DNA of 64,000 nt from Protula sp. h YS-2021 (taxonomy: Eukaryota > Annelida > Polychaeta > Sabellida > Serpulidae): the NCBI GenBank assembly GCA_949752745.1, contig OX457027.1, positions 14,291,556-14,355,555 of the forward strand, given 5' to 3'. Position numbers and translations under genes: made by a program. The notes beneath the pieces were generated by a model. The model worked only from the letters and a program-made list of their open reading frames with translations, did not search any database and was not told the DNA's origin. Below, piece after piece: positions 13,489-25,954 of this stretch. The number at the start of each line of letters is the position of its first letter. The stretch's first letter is position 1.

Positions 13489-14096
13489 TAAATAAACGCC
13501 GCAGGAATCAAGCAAATATTTCACTGATACTGAACTACGTACTCACACCTGGAAGAACTCCAGAATAGTCAGGTGTCTCAAGTATCAAAACTTTTATTAT
13601 ACAGACACACAAGTGTTAAACTTCAAAGGAACTGAAATATTGTATTCAGCTTAAGGAGCTTTATAAATTGTCCAGGTTTTTTTTCGGAATCACTTTATTT
13701 TCTCTTTAAATAAAGCACAGGTATGAAATTTTACAATCAGTGAGAAGTGTGATATCTTCAGCAGGCAATAAATGCTAGTTATTGTGAACTCTTAACGTGA
13801 AATCATCTACAGCTGGCTCTTCTGGACTGCCGAACTGGAACAGCCAAATCAAGCCACTTCGAAGCATATCCTTCTGCAATGTAGTTTGTTGCTTCGTTAC
13901 GTTACATTATTTAAAGGAAAATGTATGTGTGGAGGCGTGGAGATGGTGTGAGAAGAAGTACAAGATAATTAGATAACTAACAATCTAATTGAGTCTGTAA
14001 GCAACGAGATTGCTGACGTAATTACTTTCTCGCTGATGGGAGGAAAGAAAATGTGCATCCTCTTCAGAAAAGGAGTTCCGTCTTTATACTGGGACC

Positions 14097-14250
14097 TCAT
14101 GGTACACACTTCATGGTACACACTTCATGGTACACACTTCATGGTACACACTTCAAGGATCCACACTTCATGGTACACACTTCATGGTCCACACTTCATG
14201 GTACACACTTCAAGAATCCACACTTCATGGTACACACTTCAATGTAGATA
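14097..14250. repeat. 14-bp minisatellite (ACTTCATGGTACAC)n
   Basis: About ten copies of ACTTCATGGTACAC with two GGATCC/GAATCC variant units. The two overlapping short frames reading MVHTSW-like repeats are products of the repeat. Confidence 0.95.
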
Positions 14251-14484
14251 TCGAAGTTCAAAGTTTCACATGAATGTAAGTTCAAAATTTTCGACGTAAA
14301 AATTGGCAGTGGACCCAAGTCAAAGTCAACAAACCAACAAACCAAATCAAAGTAACATTCAAAAGTTCTAAACGAATTAAATGTCAAATTTCTACGTTGG
14401 TCACTCTGTCAGGTTTCTCCTATGTAACTTAAGTTCAACACCAGTAAAACTTTCACATAACTTGAAAGCAAAAGTACCGCAAGA

Positions 14485-14635
14485 ATTTAAGCCCAAACTT
14501 CCAAGAATGCAACCCAAACTTCCAAGAATCCAAGCCCAAACTTCAAAGAATGCAACCCAAACTTTCATCAATCCAAGCCCAAACTTCAAAGAATCCAAGC
14601 CCAAACTTCTAAAAAATTAAGCCCAAACTTCAATA
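14485..14635. repeat. Minisatellite of 18-22-bp units
   Basis: Words CCAAGAATCCAAGCCCAAAC and CAAAGAATGCAACCCAAAC alternate about seven times. No gene is implied. Confidence 0.9.
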
Positions 14636-14904
14636 TGAGTCATAAGTTCAGTGCTCAACCCAATTTCAAGGTTCCACATATATGAAATTTAAATATCTCT
14701 AGCCGAAATTCCACGTTGATATTTAATCTAAAGCATTTTATTGAGATCATAACCACTAGTGGTTAACAGTAAGCATCAGATTAGGGGTTGAGGGTGGCGT
14801 AGCAGAGTATGTCCTACTAGGCGTATTAAAAAATGCGGAGAAAGGGGTGATTTTTTGGGTCAAACACTGTAGGTACAAATCGCCACTTTCGTTGAAAAAT
14901 AAAG

Positions 14905-14946
14905 TGTGGGGAGGGTGGCGGGGGTGGGGGGGCGGGGGGCGGGGTT
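14905..14946 (+). other. G-quadruplex-prone G tract
   Basis: A run of G blocks (GGGG, GGG, GGGGG, GGGGGGG, GGGGGG, GGGG) with one- to three-base spacers sits on the + strand. This satisfies the usual G4 pattern. No gene is attached to it. Confidence 0.75.
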
Positions 14947-15149
14947 CTTTTCATTCATTGCTTTGCGTTTTCTGTGGAGGTCTTACAGAACTGCACTTCA
15001 CGTCCAGTACGGGGGACCCAAAAATGACACACGCAGACTTCTGTTTAGTTTTCACTCTATGGCCGAAATAACACGTATTCTAGCTTTGCTGTTAAATTAT
15101 AATTTGGTTGAAAATATACTTTTAAAATTAGATCTGACACTTTGGGCTT

Positions 15150-16280
15150 AGGGAGATGGCACTACGATATCATGGAGTTTTCATTCTGGTTGGGGGCTTT
15201 GCTCTCTACTATAACTTGTTTTTAAATATTTAAACCATGTCTGTTGCATTTTTGCAAAGAAGACAGGAATCAATAACCGCATATTGATGCCCTTGTGACG
15301 TCACTGACTCTGCTGCATAATTCAGGTTTAAAGTAGACGTTGTTTACGGCAATGTGTTATTAATTTAGATCAATTTATCATATTTGCTACTTTTCAACAC
15401 ATGTGTTTGTTTTTCAACGCAAATTATTAATTTTAACGAAAATAGAACGTTATCAGAAAGTGATTGGTTTCTTCTCTCCAGTCTTCTTCTTTACATTTGT
15501 TTGTTACAAGTCACAGAAGAATATCTTTTATTTATTTTTATTTTATCTATTTACTTATTATTATCATGACTTGTATCGTAGCTGCTCTTTTAGGGATGAA
15601 TCATCCTTAGTCCTGGACCAATCTGTTTCCCGAAGTGTTGGATAGTTTTGTTGTGACAAAAGCTTTTAATTAATTCAATTTACAACAACTTGTTATTGAG
15701 TTAATGCCGCTTTGTAAAGTTCAAGCAAACGTCTTTTTTCTGTATTAATTGGCAGCATTTAATCAGTGTGGTTTGAGTGATAGGGGCATTGTTAGCTTAA
15801 AGGACATTGTTAGTGGAAAGGGGGGAAAAGGAAAACCCTTCCTTGAATTGAAGACATTAAAATAGATTACGTTAGTTTGCTACAAATTTCCCCAGGGTAA
15901 GATCGAATTTGTGCCAGAGCCACCCTCTGTAAGACCCAATTAGACCTTTATTGGCACAAAGAAGTGTCAAGATTTTCCCCATATCTCGCCTGTAGAGCAG
16001 TTGACTTTTTTTTTCCTGTAGAGCACGTGTTTTACAAGCGGCGAAGTGGTGCTTGACCTTATCCAGATGTTTTATGCTCTACGAATTCAAGAACAAAAAA
16101 AGAAAATTTCAAAATATACATGTAAAAATCAGATTGTTTGCCAAATTCAGCTTTGAAATAATCGTAGCGACACTATAAAGGGAAAATACACATCAGAATA
16201 CATCTGTTCATGGTAATAATATCACTCCGCCGTCGGCTGTTAGTTATGAGTACAGAATACCCTCACACTCATATGCTACA
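15150..16280. other. No gene seen
   Basis: Unique-looking AT-rich sequence. No frame has family resemblance, and I see no RNA gene or element ends. Confidence 0.55.
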
Positions 16281-16282
16281 TG

Positions 16283-16340
16283 CAACATGCGAATATAATA
16301 TAATATAATATAATATAATATCATATAATATAATATAACA
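16283..16340. repeat. (AATAT)n microsatellite
   Basis: A pentanucleotide run (TATAA/AATAT) with one TCATA interruption. Confidence 0.93.
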
Positions 16341-16464
16341 GCGTAGTAGAATATACAGGTCTTACCGTTTATAAATTTTTAAAAATCCTTAACTGGATTT
16401 TTATATAAACAATTTAGTTAATGATCATCATGTTCAAAACAAGGGCCAAACATAAAGTACGAAG

Positions 16465-17000
16465 GCAAGAAGCTGAGAGTGGGTGGGGATGAGGGGGAGA
16501 GTCAGTACGAAAGCAAGAAGCTGGGGGTGAGTGGGGATGAGGGCGGGGAGTCAGTACGAAAGCAAGAAGCTGGAGGTGGGTGGGGATGAGGGGGGGGGGG
16601 GGGAGTCAGTACGAAAGCAAGAGGCTGAGGGTGGGTGGGGATGAGGGGGGAGTCAGTACGAAAGCAAGAAGCTGGAGGTGGGTGGGGATGAGGGCGGGGA
16701 GTCAGTACGAAAGCAAGAAGCTGGAGGTGGGTGGGGATGAGGGGGGGGGGGAGTCAGTACGAAAGCAAGAGGCTGAGGGTGGATGGGGATGAGGGGGGAG
16801 TCAGTACGAAAGCAAGAAGCTGGAGGTGGGTGGGGATGAGGGCGGGGAGTCAGTACGAAAGCAAGAAGCTGGAGGTGGGTGGGGATGAGGGGGGGGAGTC
16901 AGTACGAAAGCAAGAAGCTGGAGTGGGAGGGGATGGAGGGAGGAGAGAGAGTCACTGCGAAAGCAGGAGGCTGAGGGTGGGTGGGGATGGGGCGTCGGGA
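16465..17000. repeat. G-rich minisatellite, ~47-bp unit, ~11 copies
   Basis: Each unit contains GTCAGTACGAAAGCAAGAAG, then CTGGAGGTGGGTGGGGATGA and a variable run of 5-12 G. Length differences between units come mainly from the poly(G) part. The + strand is G-rich throughout and repeatedly fits a G-quadruplex pattern. Open frames across it are repeat artefacts. Confidence 0.93.
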
Positions 17001-17039
17001 GTCAGATCCACTGTGTATGTTTTGTGTAAAAAAGCGCCA

Positions 17040-17250
17040 AAAAAATTGTATAGCCACATATAAGCGGCCGCTACCCTGTGGGGCACACTTCTCACCCATA
17101 ATTGGGTTGCGTGCAGGGCATGGGCGCAAGGTCTTTTCCACCACCGCTCCGGTTTTGTTGATCGTCAGTTTGACCATATCTTCCGTCACGCTGGCGGAGT
17201 GTACAACCCACTTCTTTGGCGCATTCGGGTTAACCCTTTTTTTTGAAAAC
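17040..17250. other. Higher-GC segment, open on both strands, not identified
   Basis: Between two low-complexity stretches lies about 200 bp of balanced composition. The - strand reads NPNAPKKWVVHSASVTEDMV and continues KLTINKTG without a stop. The + strand is also open. I recognise neither translation and see no clear splice sites, so it may be a fragment of a dispersed repeat or of a gene. Confidence 0.3.
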
Positions 17251-17327
17251 AATACTTATTATAATTCAGTCTCACCATCTGCTGTGCGAGATCCCAGGAT
17301 CTTTTCCCTATTACCATGTCTATTCAA

Positions 17328-17420
17328 CGCCCCCCCCCCCCCCCTCCCCGCCTCCTCTACTCCCGTGGAGTTCTCACAGCCCCCCCCCCCCCGCCTCCTC
17401 TACCCCCGTGGGGTTCTCAC
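17328..17420. repeat. Poly(C) runs with duplicated CGCCTCCTCTAC unit
   Basis: Two poly(C) runs are each followed by CGCCTCCTCTAC, CCCGTGG, GTTCTCACAG, so the segment is a two-copy tandem repeat of about 55 bp. Confidence 0.85.
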
Positions 17421-17429
17421 AGGTTGTTG

Positions 17430-18935
17430 ACATTCAGGAAGTCTTTTTCTTCGAGGCGTTTACTCTTGTTTCATATCACAAAAGCAACAGGCATATACTG
17501 ATATGACAGATAGAGAGAAAAACCTTAAATTCGCTTAGATTAATTTAAAATCTCTTTTTAAATAGAGTGTCATACGCCTTTTTTACCCACCTGATATTCT
17601 GACTGACCGCACTTATCCGTTACTTTGTCACGGGGATAATTTCATGCCAAATTAGGCATCATATGGCAGAAATTACATTGTTATTTAAAGCTTTTATAAA
17701 ACTCATTTTCTTATTTCTTTATTATCTGATAAAGCAGGTGTCTGTTTCCAATGAACTCCATTGCTATGGGCGATGAAAGGAACCCAAGTTTGTCATTAGA
17801 CCGTCGAGCTTTTGGTCATACTGGTGTTCTATCACGCCGCAAGGCGAGTAGCCATTTCATGCCGAAATTCAAGGGCTATCGTCCAACGCCCCAAACAATG
17901 CGACCCGTGCGCTTAGGTGGGGTGCCGATCACAGGGGCTCACACATTAGCACACATCTTCCCGTTATTTCGCAGTGAAATGGTTGTTTGATAAACGTTGA
18001 AACTCGTGGGGGGATGGGATGGGGCATTGCATTAAAAAAAAAAATCAAGATTATTTTTCGTCTTGCCATTTTGTGCAAGATTATCTCTTTCGGTTTTTTT
18101 GTAAACATTTATCAACAAAACTGACTAAAGAAATAAGAATTACTAGACTCTTCAAGCGTTTGTTTTTGTCCAGGGAAGAGCCTCGTTGACACTGAGACTG
18201 AATAAAAAAACGAACAACTTCTTATTCTCCCCAGCAATGAAATTATCCGCCTCTTACACCCATCACGGCTATCGGATTCACATTTCTTGGCATGTAGAGT
18301 GTACTGCCCACTATTTATAACTTCTACCCTCCCCCCTCCCCCCTCCCCCCTCTCCCCGCCACCACCCCTTTTTATCCATAAAACTCAAAAATGATTGCAA
18401 AAGCTATCTTTTAGAGCTTGAGTCAATGCAAAGGGGTGTCATTAAATTAAGAGAAAAGGGACAGAGACTACTGACCGCGATGACAAGGAATATTAAAGAC
18501 TTGTGGCCCCAAGTCTTTGAAAACAATTGACACAGTATCGCTCAGATGCTGTGTAACGAGTTTCAAATTCTTCCTATGCATCTGCTTCGCTAAATGTTCT
18601 TTCAAATCTTTTAAAAAAGGCTTGCATAGCTTTGATGTTTGTGAGCGTTCAGGTTTCGTTTTCAGTCTCAAATCAGAAGTAGAATCAACTTCAACATTAT
18701 CGGTCCCTCTCTAATTGTTTTATTTTGTTCACAATAATTATTCACTTATTGCCCACAAAGTAAAAAAGCAATAACAAATTTGTCCAATCCTTTCGCTCAA
18801 CACTTTCGTAACTGGTCAATAATATCTTCCTAGTGACTTGACATAAGACAGTATATGCTTTTTTTACACAACTTAACTGGCTTTTTGATTACAGATAACT
18901 GCAGTGTCCATCGGTTCACTGAGTCGTTTCGGTTT
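17430..18935. other. No gene confirmed
   Basis: A 79-codon + strand frame at 17751-17990 (SLDRRAFGHTGVLSRRKASS...) lies in a patch of higher GC. I do not recognise it and it lacks convincing splice sites. A CT/C-rich run sits near 18329-18367. Nothing else is visible. Confidence 0.45.
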
Positions 18936-18937
18936 CT

Positions 18938-19102
18938 GTGTTGATGCCACAGATCCGGGTCAGTGCCTCGTCCACAACGGATGCAGTGAGTTAATGCCAC
19001 AGATCCGGGTCAGTCCGTCGTCCACAACGCCTGCACTGAGTTAACGCCACAGATCCGTGTCAGTCCCTCGTCTACAACGCCTGCACTGAGTTAATGCCAC
19101 GA
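18938..19102. repeat. 50-bp minisatellite, about 3 copies
   Basis: GCCACAGATCCGGGTCAGT recurs every 50 bp, followed by CGTCCACAACGCCTGCA and GAGTTAA. Confidence 0.9.
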
Positions 19103-21894
19103 ATTGTTAGGTGCTGGCACAGAATTCCACAAATATTTCATATCACGCAAAAAGATGTAACTAATCAAACAAAATCGCTACATAAATTCTTCCAGAATGG
19201 ACAGTCTTAAATCACCAAATAACTACTACACCCTCTCAGGTTAATTTATTATAAGAAAATAACATAGTTTTATATTTCATTGCTTTTGCAAGGATCTGTG
19301 ACTGTCCTGGACTGAGTTCTTTTTGGATAATAACCCCCTCCCACCCCACTCCACCCTCAACGCCCGAATTCCCGATTTTCTGGACTGGCTTTTGCTGTAG
19401 TTTGGGGCGGAGGAAGGGCGGGGGATGGGTACGTTGGAAATATTGCTCCAGAGAAAGTTTTACTGTAGACCTTTACTGTGTCTATACCTAGTCCTAATGA
19501 CTTGTTTAAGTAAAATTATGACGTCATAATGACGCCGACACACTGACGTATACCTGGCGAATTGTTTCTAAATTTGTTATGTAAATAAAATGTCATAAAC
19601 TGATACCAAACTGTTAGTCTGACGCAGAAACAGTTTGTTCAACCACTGCAGAGAGGTTATAGCTGCATATATTCATAAAAAATTGAAACTTTTTTGGGAG
19701 GTTTAATATATTTTTTGCAGCCTATATCGACCGATTTCCTTCAACAATAAAAATCCTGTTTGTCTACAAGGACCCAGCTACATGTTCCTGTGAGATCAGT
19801 TCGGTGTAACATTATCACTGAAAAAGACTGGAAACAGCATTTTATGAAAATTTTATACTGGAGAAAAATGTACTTGTTTACCCAGTTAAAAAAGAGTTTG
19901 CATTAATGGACAGTTTGTGTGGGGGAAAATACTGTCATTTTGAAAAGATAGATACCTCTCAGCTATTTGTGGCGCCAGCAATGTGCCATTTTTTGAGAAA
20001 GATTTAATTGAAATGTTGAATTCTGAAAAAAAAACTCTGAAACATCAGTTAAGTTTGAAGGTGACAAATAATTGCCTCGTTTTCGCACCTGCTTTTCCTC
20101 CCTCTGTGTAATGCATGAAAAATACTGCATTTAACATTAACGGTTACTTTCGTTGTGGGAAGCAATTAACTTTTCTCAAAATCACTACTTCGGTTGGTGA
20201 GTGAAAATTAAACGATGTAACAGAACGCGATAATGATTGTATAACGATAGTAATGTGTCTATTCGACTAATTATGCCTAATTTGGACCATTAAATTGAAA
20301 TGATAAAACTGCCCACATCTTTGGGCATAAGGAGTTGAGAAATCTAATACGAATGTAGCAGTTGACATGTTGTAACCATATAGCACCCACAAATGTATGG
20401 CGCGGGATGTTATGGGGTGTGGTTGGCAGAGGAGCATTGGGTGCCTAACAACCTCTTTTGACACCCCCCTTCCCATCTGTCACCAGACTGTCTATTGATA
20501 CAAATAAGCCTGTCATTTCAGGCAGATTTAAGTCACACCTCCCCAGCTCTTGACGGACTTATGCCCCTTGGTTATAGGTCCGTGTAAAATTGAACTAATT
20601 GAATAAGTGCAAGACCCGCCATCCAATTAATTACTTCAGTGAAATAAAGACTTTCTTACTCAAATGTAGAAATGGCGGTATTGCGCCTGAGGCGAGGAAG
20701 CTCCAATAATTCAATTAATTAACGCAATACCATGACTGATATTCGTCCATTTTCGTCAAATTTGTATCGACTTTATTCCTTAATAGCATCTCACATCAGA
20801 GTGATATGACTCCTTTTGGATGAGTAATTTTTTTGGGGGGGGGGGGGAGGGGGAGGGCGCATTCTTCACAGTGGTGGGGTTGCTTATCACGAGGGCGTGG
20901 CTTGGGTAACCAATAAGCATGCCTTTCTTTTAAGCATTTTCTCATGCATGAGTTATACAAATAATGCACGAGAAAGTAAATCACACACACACACACTTGT
21001 ATTAAAAACTACTCTGAACTGTTTTAAATGACTTTTGGGGAATATTTTGGGAATATCGCCAACAGCTTTAATTCGCCACAATATAGTCACTTCAAAAGAA
21101 ATGTTTGAAAGCGTGTAATAATTGTCTCATTTGTTAAAGTTGTGATATAGTTATCATATAGATAAACAAAACTGACAGTAGGGCTTCTGACATCAAAATA
21201 GCTACAAATGAACAAATAAAAAGAACGTACAAAATTTGATGACCTTGTGAATTTTTCTGTCATTTTGTAGCGTACTCTGGGGAGCGTGAGGGGAGGGGGC
21301 GAGGGCGCGGGTAAGTGACGTAAAGCTGGCCGTGCTAATAGCTCTTACATGACGTCACATTACCACGACAGACGGGTAAGCTATGATACCACCCCGATCA
21401 TGACCACACCCCCCCCCCCCTCCCCAACTCTCCCGATTAAAAACAGATTTTACCTAACTAAAAAAAAACATAATATAAAATATCTCAACTAATCTGCACG
21501 TGTAGTAGTCACCCAAATATCCATTTTTTTCATGTTTTGCAGTTCTCGCGTAACTTCAATTAGCCTGTTAGATAGTAGGCTTCATATTAGGCCAAGAACA
21601 CTTGCCCTGAAAATTTTCAGGGCAATCAAAAATTGAAAGATACCCTGAACTGAACGTTCAGTGGAAGTGTATTGCAGCCATACACGAAAACGCATGAAAG
21701 GCCTGGATGTCTACAAAATTTGAAGGAAATTGTTTGAAAATTTTGTGAAAGTCCTTTACTTTAAGTCCTAAATTTGTCAAAAAAAATAAGGAGAAAGATG
21801 TCCCCATTCGTCTATCGTAGGTCTGCGTTTTTATGTAACGTGACCACAGTAGCGTAATGACCGTGACAACCTTAATACCGCGGAGCACAGCTGA
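19103..21894. other. No gene seen; poly(G) and poly(C) runs
   Basis: Contains a 13-base poly(G) run near 20836 and a poly(C) run near 21410. No coding frame of known type, no RNA gene and no clear element ends were found. Confidence 0.55.
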
Positions 21895-22324
21895 CAGTAA
21901 CAGAGCTGTGATAGCAGTTCAGATATCTCTTGCTACCATTCATGACGTACATGTGTGCTGTCACAACCAGTCACAATTGGCAGTAACAGAGTTGTGACAG
22001 GAGCTCAGATATCTCTTACCACCATTCGTGACGTACATGTGTGTAGTCACAACCAGTCACAATTGGCAGTAACAGAGTTGTGACAGGAGCTCAGATATCT
22101 CTTGCCACCATTCGTGACGTGCATGTGTGCAGTCACAGATAGTCACAATTGGCAGTAACAGAGTTGTGACAGGAGCTCAGATATCTCTTGCTACCATTCC
22201 TGACGTGCATGTGTTCAGTCACAGATAGTCACAATTGGCAGTAACAGAGTTGTGACAGGAGCTCAGATATCTCTTACCACCATTCATGACGTACATGCGT
22301 GTAGTCACACAGGTATGGCCACAC
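21895..22324. repeat. 86-bp minisatellite, 5 copies
   Basis: CAGTAACAGAGTTGTGACAG occurs at 21895 (variant), 21981, 22067, 22153 and 22239, spaced exactly 86 bp. Each unit carries GAGCTCAGATATCTCTT and GACGTACATGTGTG. A looser GAATTACGCCA-containing repeat follows at about 22555-22720. Confidence 0.95.
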
Positions 22325-22329
22325 TGCAA

Positions 22330-23149
22330 AGATGGCAGTTACAGATATGTGCAACCATAACAAATTTAACCCCATGTCAGTAGTGATTATTGTAGGGATG
22401 ACCATTTTTACTGAAGTAACCGTAACACGAAAGACGCCATTTTAATGAAATAACGTAAACAAAGATCACATCACTTCTTGAGTGGTTGTAGGGTCGGTGA
22501 TGTTTGCTATGCAGAAGCAATCTTATCAGGAATGGCGTCATTATAATGAGGTTATGCAACATGAATTACGCCACGTAGCAGAAGTGGTCGTGTCTTGAAT
22601 TACGCCAGAAGTGCAGCAGAAATGGTCGTAACAGGAATTGCGCCATGCAGCAGAAGTCATGAATTATGCCAGAAGTTGTCGTAACATGAATTACGCCATG
22701 TGGCAGATGTGATCGTAACAGAAATCAAAAGACATTAACAGATATATGGTCGGTGTAACAGGCTTTCTTATCCCCCTTCCCCCTCCTGTACAGCTTCCCC
22801 TCTCCCGAGGGAGGAAGCTAGACTAGGCTATGCACCCCCCCCCCCCCCCGCTAGTATATCTAGCCCATACACGAACTTTTTTGCATGTAAATGTAGTTTG
22901 ATAATATTTGTTAATGTGAATAATTGGACTAATTAAACTGTAACTATCTTAACCTACTTTTTTTACTAAATTCAACATAATTCAACCAAAAAAAAAAAAA
23001 ACAAGAGCCATCTGTGATGGCAATACCCCTCGACCAAAGGGGCGATGTGATTGCCAGTGGTAAATAACAAGGTGATTAAACAATCGGATTAATCTTACTT
23101 ATTTTCGTCATCACAGAGTTGGATATTTAAAAAAAATGAGTTTATGCCT
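22330..23149. other. No gene seen
   Basis: Holds a degenerate GAATTACGCCAGAAGT-type repeat (about 22555-22720), a poly(C) run near 22836 and a poly(A) run near 22990. No convincing coding frame. Confidence 0.55.
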
Positions 23150-23607
23150 TAGTGTCTTCAAGATTAGACTATGCAAATGCCATATTAAACGCTCTTTCAA
23201 AGTAGCGAATTAATCAGCTACAGCGGATGCAAAATATCGCGGCGCGTGTAGTTTCTGGTCACCAGAATTTCGATCATGTCACACCCACCCTGAAAGGGCT
23301 CCACTGGTTACCAATTGGTCAACGAATTGACTTCAAAATGTTGCTACTGGCGTTTAGAGCGATACATGGATTAGAGCCCTCCTTCCTGTCTGAGTTACTG
23401 AAACCCTACTGTCCAACCAGGCCTCTACGGTCCAGCATGGACAACTTGTTGGTTGTACCAAAAACCAGAACAAGATCCTATGCAGGCAGAGCATGTTCAG
23501 CACCGCGCAAATGGAATGCGTTGCCTCCAGAACTTCGAAACGACGCAAACCACACATTGTTCAAGAAAAAACTCAAAACCTTTTTATTAAGTCAGGCATA
23601 TCTGTGA
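23150..23607 (+). pseudogene. Non-LTR retrotransposon RT C-terminal fragment
   Basis: The + strand encodes the last part of a LINE reverse transcriptase, the enzyme that copies the element's RNA into DNA at the target site. The frame begins near 23150 with VSSRLDYANAILNALSK, meets an in-frame TAG at 23203-23205, and continues RINQLQRMQNIAARVVSG, then the HVTPTLKGLHWLPIGQRIDFK block and RSYAGRACSAPRKWNALPPE, ending FLLSQAYL before a stop at 23605-23607. These blocks mark the C-terminal thumb region of jockey/CR1-type polymerases. Everything upstream, including the catalytic motifs and the endonuclease, is absent: a typical 5'-truncated dead insertion. Poly(C) runs follow. The exact clade is not assigned. 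Confidence 0.85.
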
Positions 23608-23617
23608 TGTGAGTCTA

Positions 23618-24245
23618 GGCCCAACCCCCCCCCCCCCCCCGGCCCCAACCCCCTCAAGTCAAACCCCCCCCCCCCCCGACTAAAACCCGACAGTTACAAG
23701 GCGGATAAAGACGGGTTGTAATTGTGGCTTTGATTCAGTGGCAGAAAGAAAAATTAAGGGAGAAGTATAGTGGAAAGCTAGAATGGCGGGGGAGGGGGCG
23801 GGGGATAAACAGGTTACAGAAAGAACAAAACGGGGGGGGGGGGGAAGGGGGAAAGCTGTACAGGGGGGAAGATATGCTGTTACACCGGGGATCACCCAAA
23901 AAGAACTGGACTAAGTATAAAACCTCCCCACTCCCCGCAAAAGGAACATATAGTATGTGACGTTATCCATTGTATTGAGGGGGTAAAACATCCTTGTGCC
24001 CAATTTAAGGCCCTTGATGAGGAGTTTTGCCCGGTGCAGGAGAATTTTAATTTCTGGAACAGATGCACCCGTTACATTTGGGAATTTTTTTCAACAAACC
24101 AACAACAAACAATTTTAAAATCAGCTGTATTTCGATTTTTCATTACGTTTACTGATTCCAACAGAAGTGAAAGTTTTCTCATAAATCTATTTAGAGCACA
24201 GAATGAAACTAAAGAACGGCATCCATCAGAGGGGGGGGGGGGGGG
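23618..24245. other. Poly(C)/poly(G)-rich stretch without a gene
   Basis: Runs of more than ten C (23624, 23664) or G (23832, 24231) punctuate otherwise unremarkable sequence. Confidence 0.6.
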
Positions 24246-24261
24246 GAGTGTCGAAGGAATC

Positions 24262-24602
24262 TTTCGTTGACGCCACCAAACCTTCCGTGGAATCCACCAA
24301 AATCTTCCATGGAAGCTACCATATCTTCCGTGGAAGCCACCAAAGTCTTTCATAGCAGCTACCATATCTTCCGTGGAAGCCACCAAACCTTCCGTGGTAC
24401 CACCAGATCTTCCGTGGAAGCCACCAAATCTTCCGTGGAAGCTACCATACCTTCCGTGGAAGCAACCAAAATCTTTCATGGCAGCTACCATATCTTCCGT
24501 GGAATCCACCAAACCTTCCGTGGAAGTCACCAAATCTTCCATGGAAGCCGCCAGAATTTCCGTGGAAGAGGCCAAATCTTCTGTGGGACCCATCAAATCT
24601 CT
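24262..24602. repeat. 21-bp minisatellite, about 16 copies
   Basis: The unit is close to ATCTTCCGTGGAAGCCACCAA. Its length is a multiple of three, so long frames stay open on both strands (SVEATKS-type heptads on +, STEDMVA-type heptads on -). I see no splice sites or flanking exons, so I treat it as a repeat. Confidence 0.9.
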
Positions 24603-25162
24603 TTAATTGAGGTTCTATTTTAAAAGTTTTGGATATCAGCTGTTACGAATGCATTAAATATATTTAAATATAGAAGAATAAGGGAAGAATTACTTTATAA
24701 ACGATCCCTAAATGCGGATGCTCGGTTTGAAATAATAACCAACCCACGAGTGCAGCTCTGAAAGAACCCCCCCCCCCACCCCTTCTTGGGGAAAACGCGC
24801 AATACTGAATGAAACGCCCCCCCCCCCTTTTTCAAAGATATCGTTGTTCCGCCTCGGATTTAATCTCCTTTCTCTGCGTTTTTTTTTTTTTTCATTGGAC
24901 ACGCATGGTAACAAGTGTCCCCCTTCCCCTTCAAGGGAGGGGGCTGCGAATTCATCTCGCGAAAATTCATTCTTGTACCAGTAAAAATTTTATGACTTTT
25001 ATGTTTTGTTTAGATTTTAGTGCGCTTTTCTTAAACATCGGCAGAAACAGTCATACACAACGTCTTGTACCATTCGTCAGAACATTATTGGTGAACATTC
25101 CACATCTTGACTTCAAAGACACAAGACTTCACTTGCTTAGATTTATTTACAGGTATTTCTAG

Positions 25163-25954
25163 TTTACTGATGTGTTGAGAGGACGAAAACACAAGATTCT
25201 TACACGATCTATTTTACAACAAAAACCTTTAAATTACATGCAACGCTTCAATGTTATTTTCTATAAAAAAGAAGAAGAAGAAAAACAACATCACACATTT
25301 TGATAATAAGATGACCTTCCCTAAAGAGCATCCCATTAAAAGAAAGGCCAAGTTAGGTTCCCCTTTTTGGTTGGTTAAAAATTTCTCCACTTTCATTGGT
25401 CGGCATCTATTAGCAGGCATCTCCTTAAATGGTTGCAGGGTACAATATCTCTCGTTCTAATTTCTACCATTATCACAGTGCATATTTTTTCAAAGTAAGC
25501 ACAGCACTTATGACAATATTATTGCACGTTCAATGGATCTAAAAGAATGAAAGTATTATACAATTTTAATGTAATTACGTGTCATCTATAATGGTTATTA
25601 AGTTTATCGCCCTTCACAATGACGCTTTATTCACTAAAGATTATAACAAGCAAAATTGAGTCGATTGATATCTCCTCTTGTATTCGTGTATTCTAATAGG
25701 TGACTCAGTTTAACGCGGTTTTTATCAGATGAAATTAGATATTTTAGAGAACTTTGCTACACTTTGGAGGAATCAAATATCAAAGAGAAATCAGATAGAA
25801 TTCATATGTTTACCTATCATCTGCAATTATAGTTCAAGGCATTTAGAGTCACTTGGTTCTGTGACAAGACACAGGGACATATAAAATTAGGATTTCTTTT
25901 ATATAGAAGTTTTATTGTATTGGCAAGAGCTACGAGCCCTCTGCAATATATTTC
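25163..25954. other. Upstream region of the SHOX-type gene
   Basis: AT-rich sequence without coding frames. A TATAAAA at 25880-25886 lies about 70 bp before the start codon and could serve as a core promoter. An in-frame TAG at 25904-25906 closes the frame upstream of the ATG. Confidence 0.5.
25880..25886 (+). promoter_or_regulatory. Possible TATA box of the SHOX-type gene
   Basis: TATAAAA, 69 bp before the ATG at 25955; a start about 30 bp downstream would give a short 5' leader. TATA-like words are common by chance in such AT-rich DNA, and a further upstream non-coding exon is possible. Confidence 0.25.

Noticed and set aside
21895..22324. CRISPR-like regular repeat pattern
   Set aside because: Units are contiguous 86-bp tandem copies without unique spacers, in a eukaryotic context.
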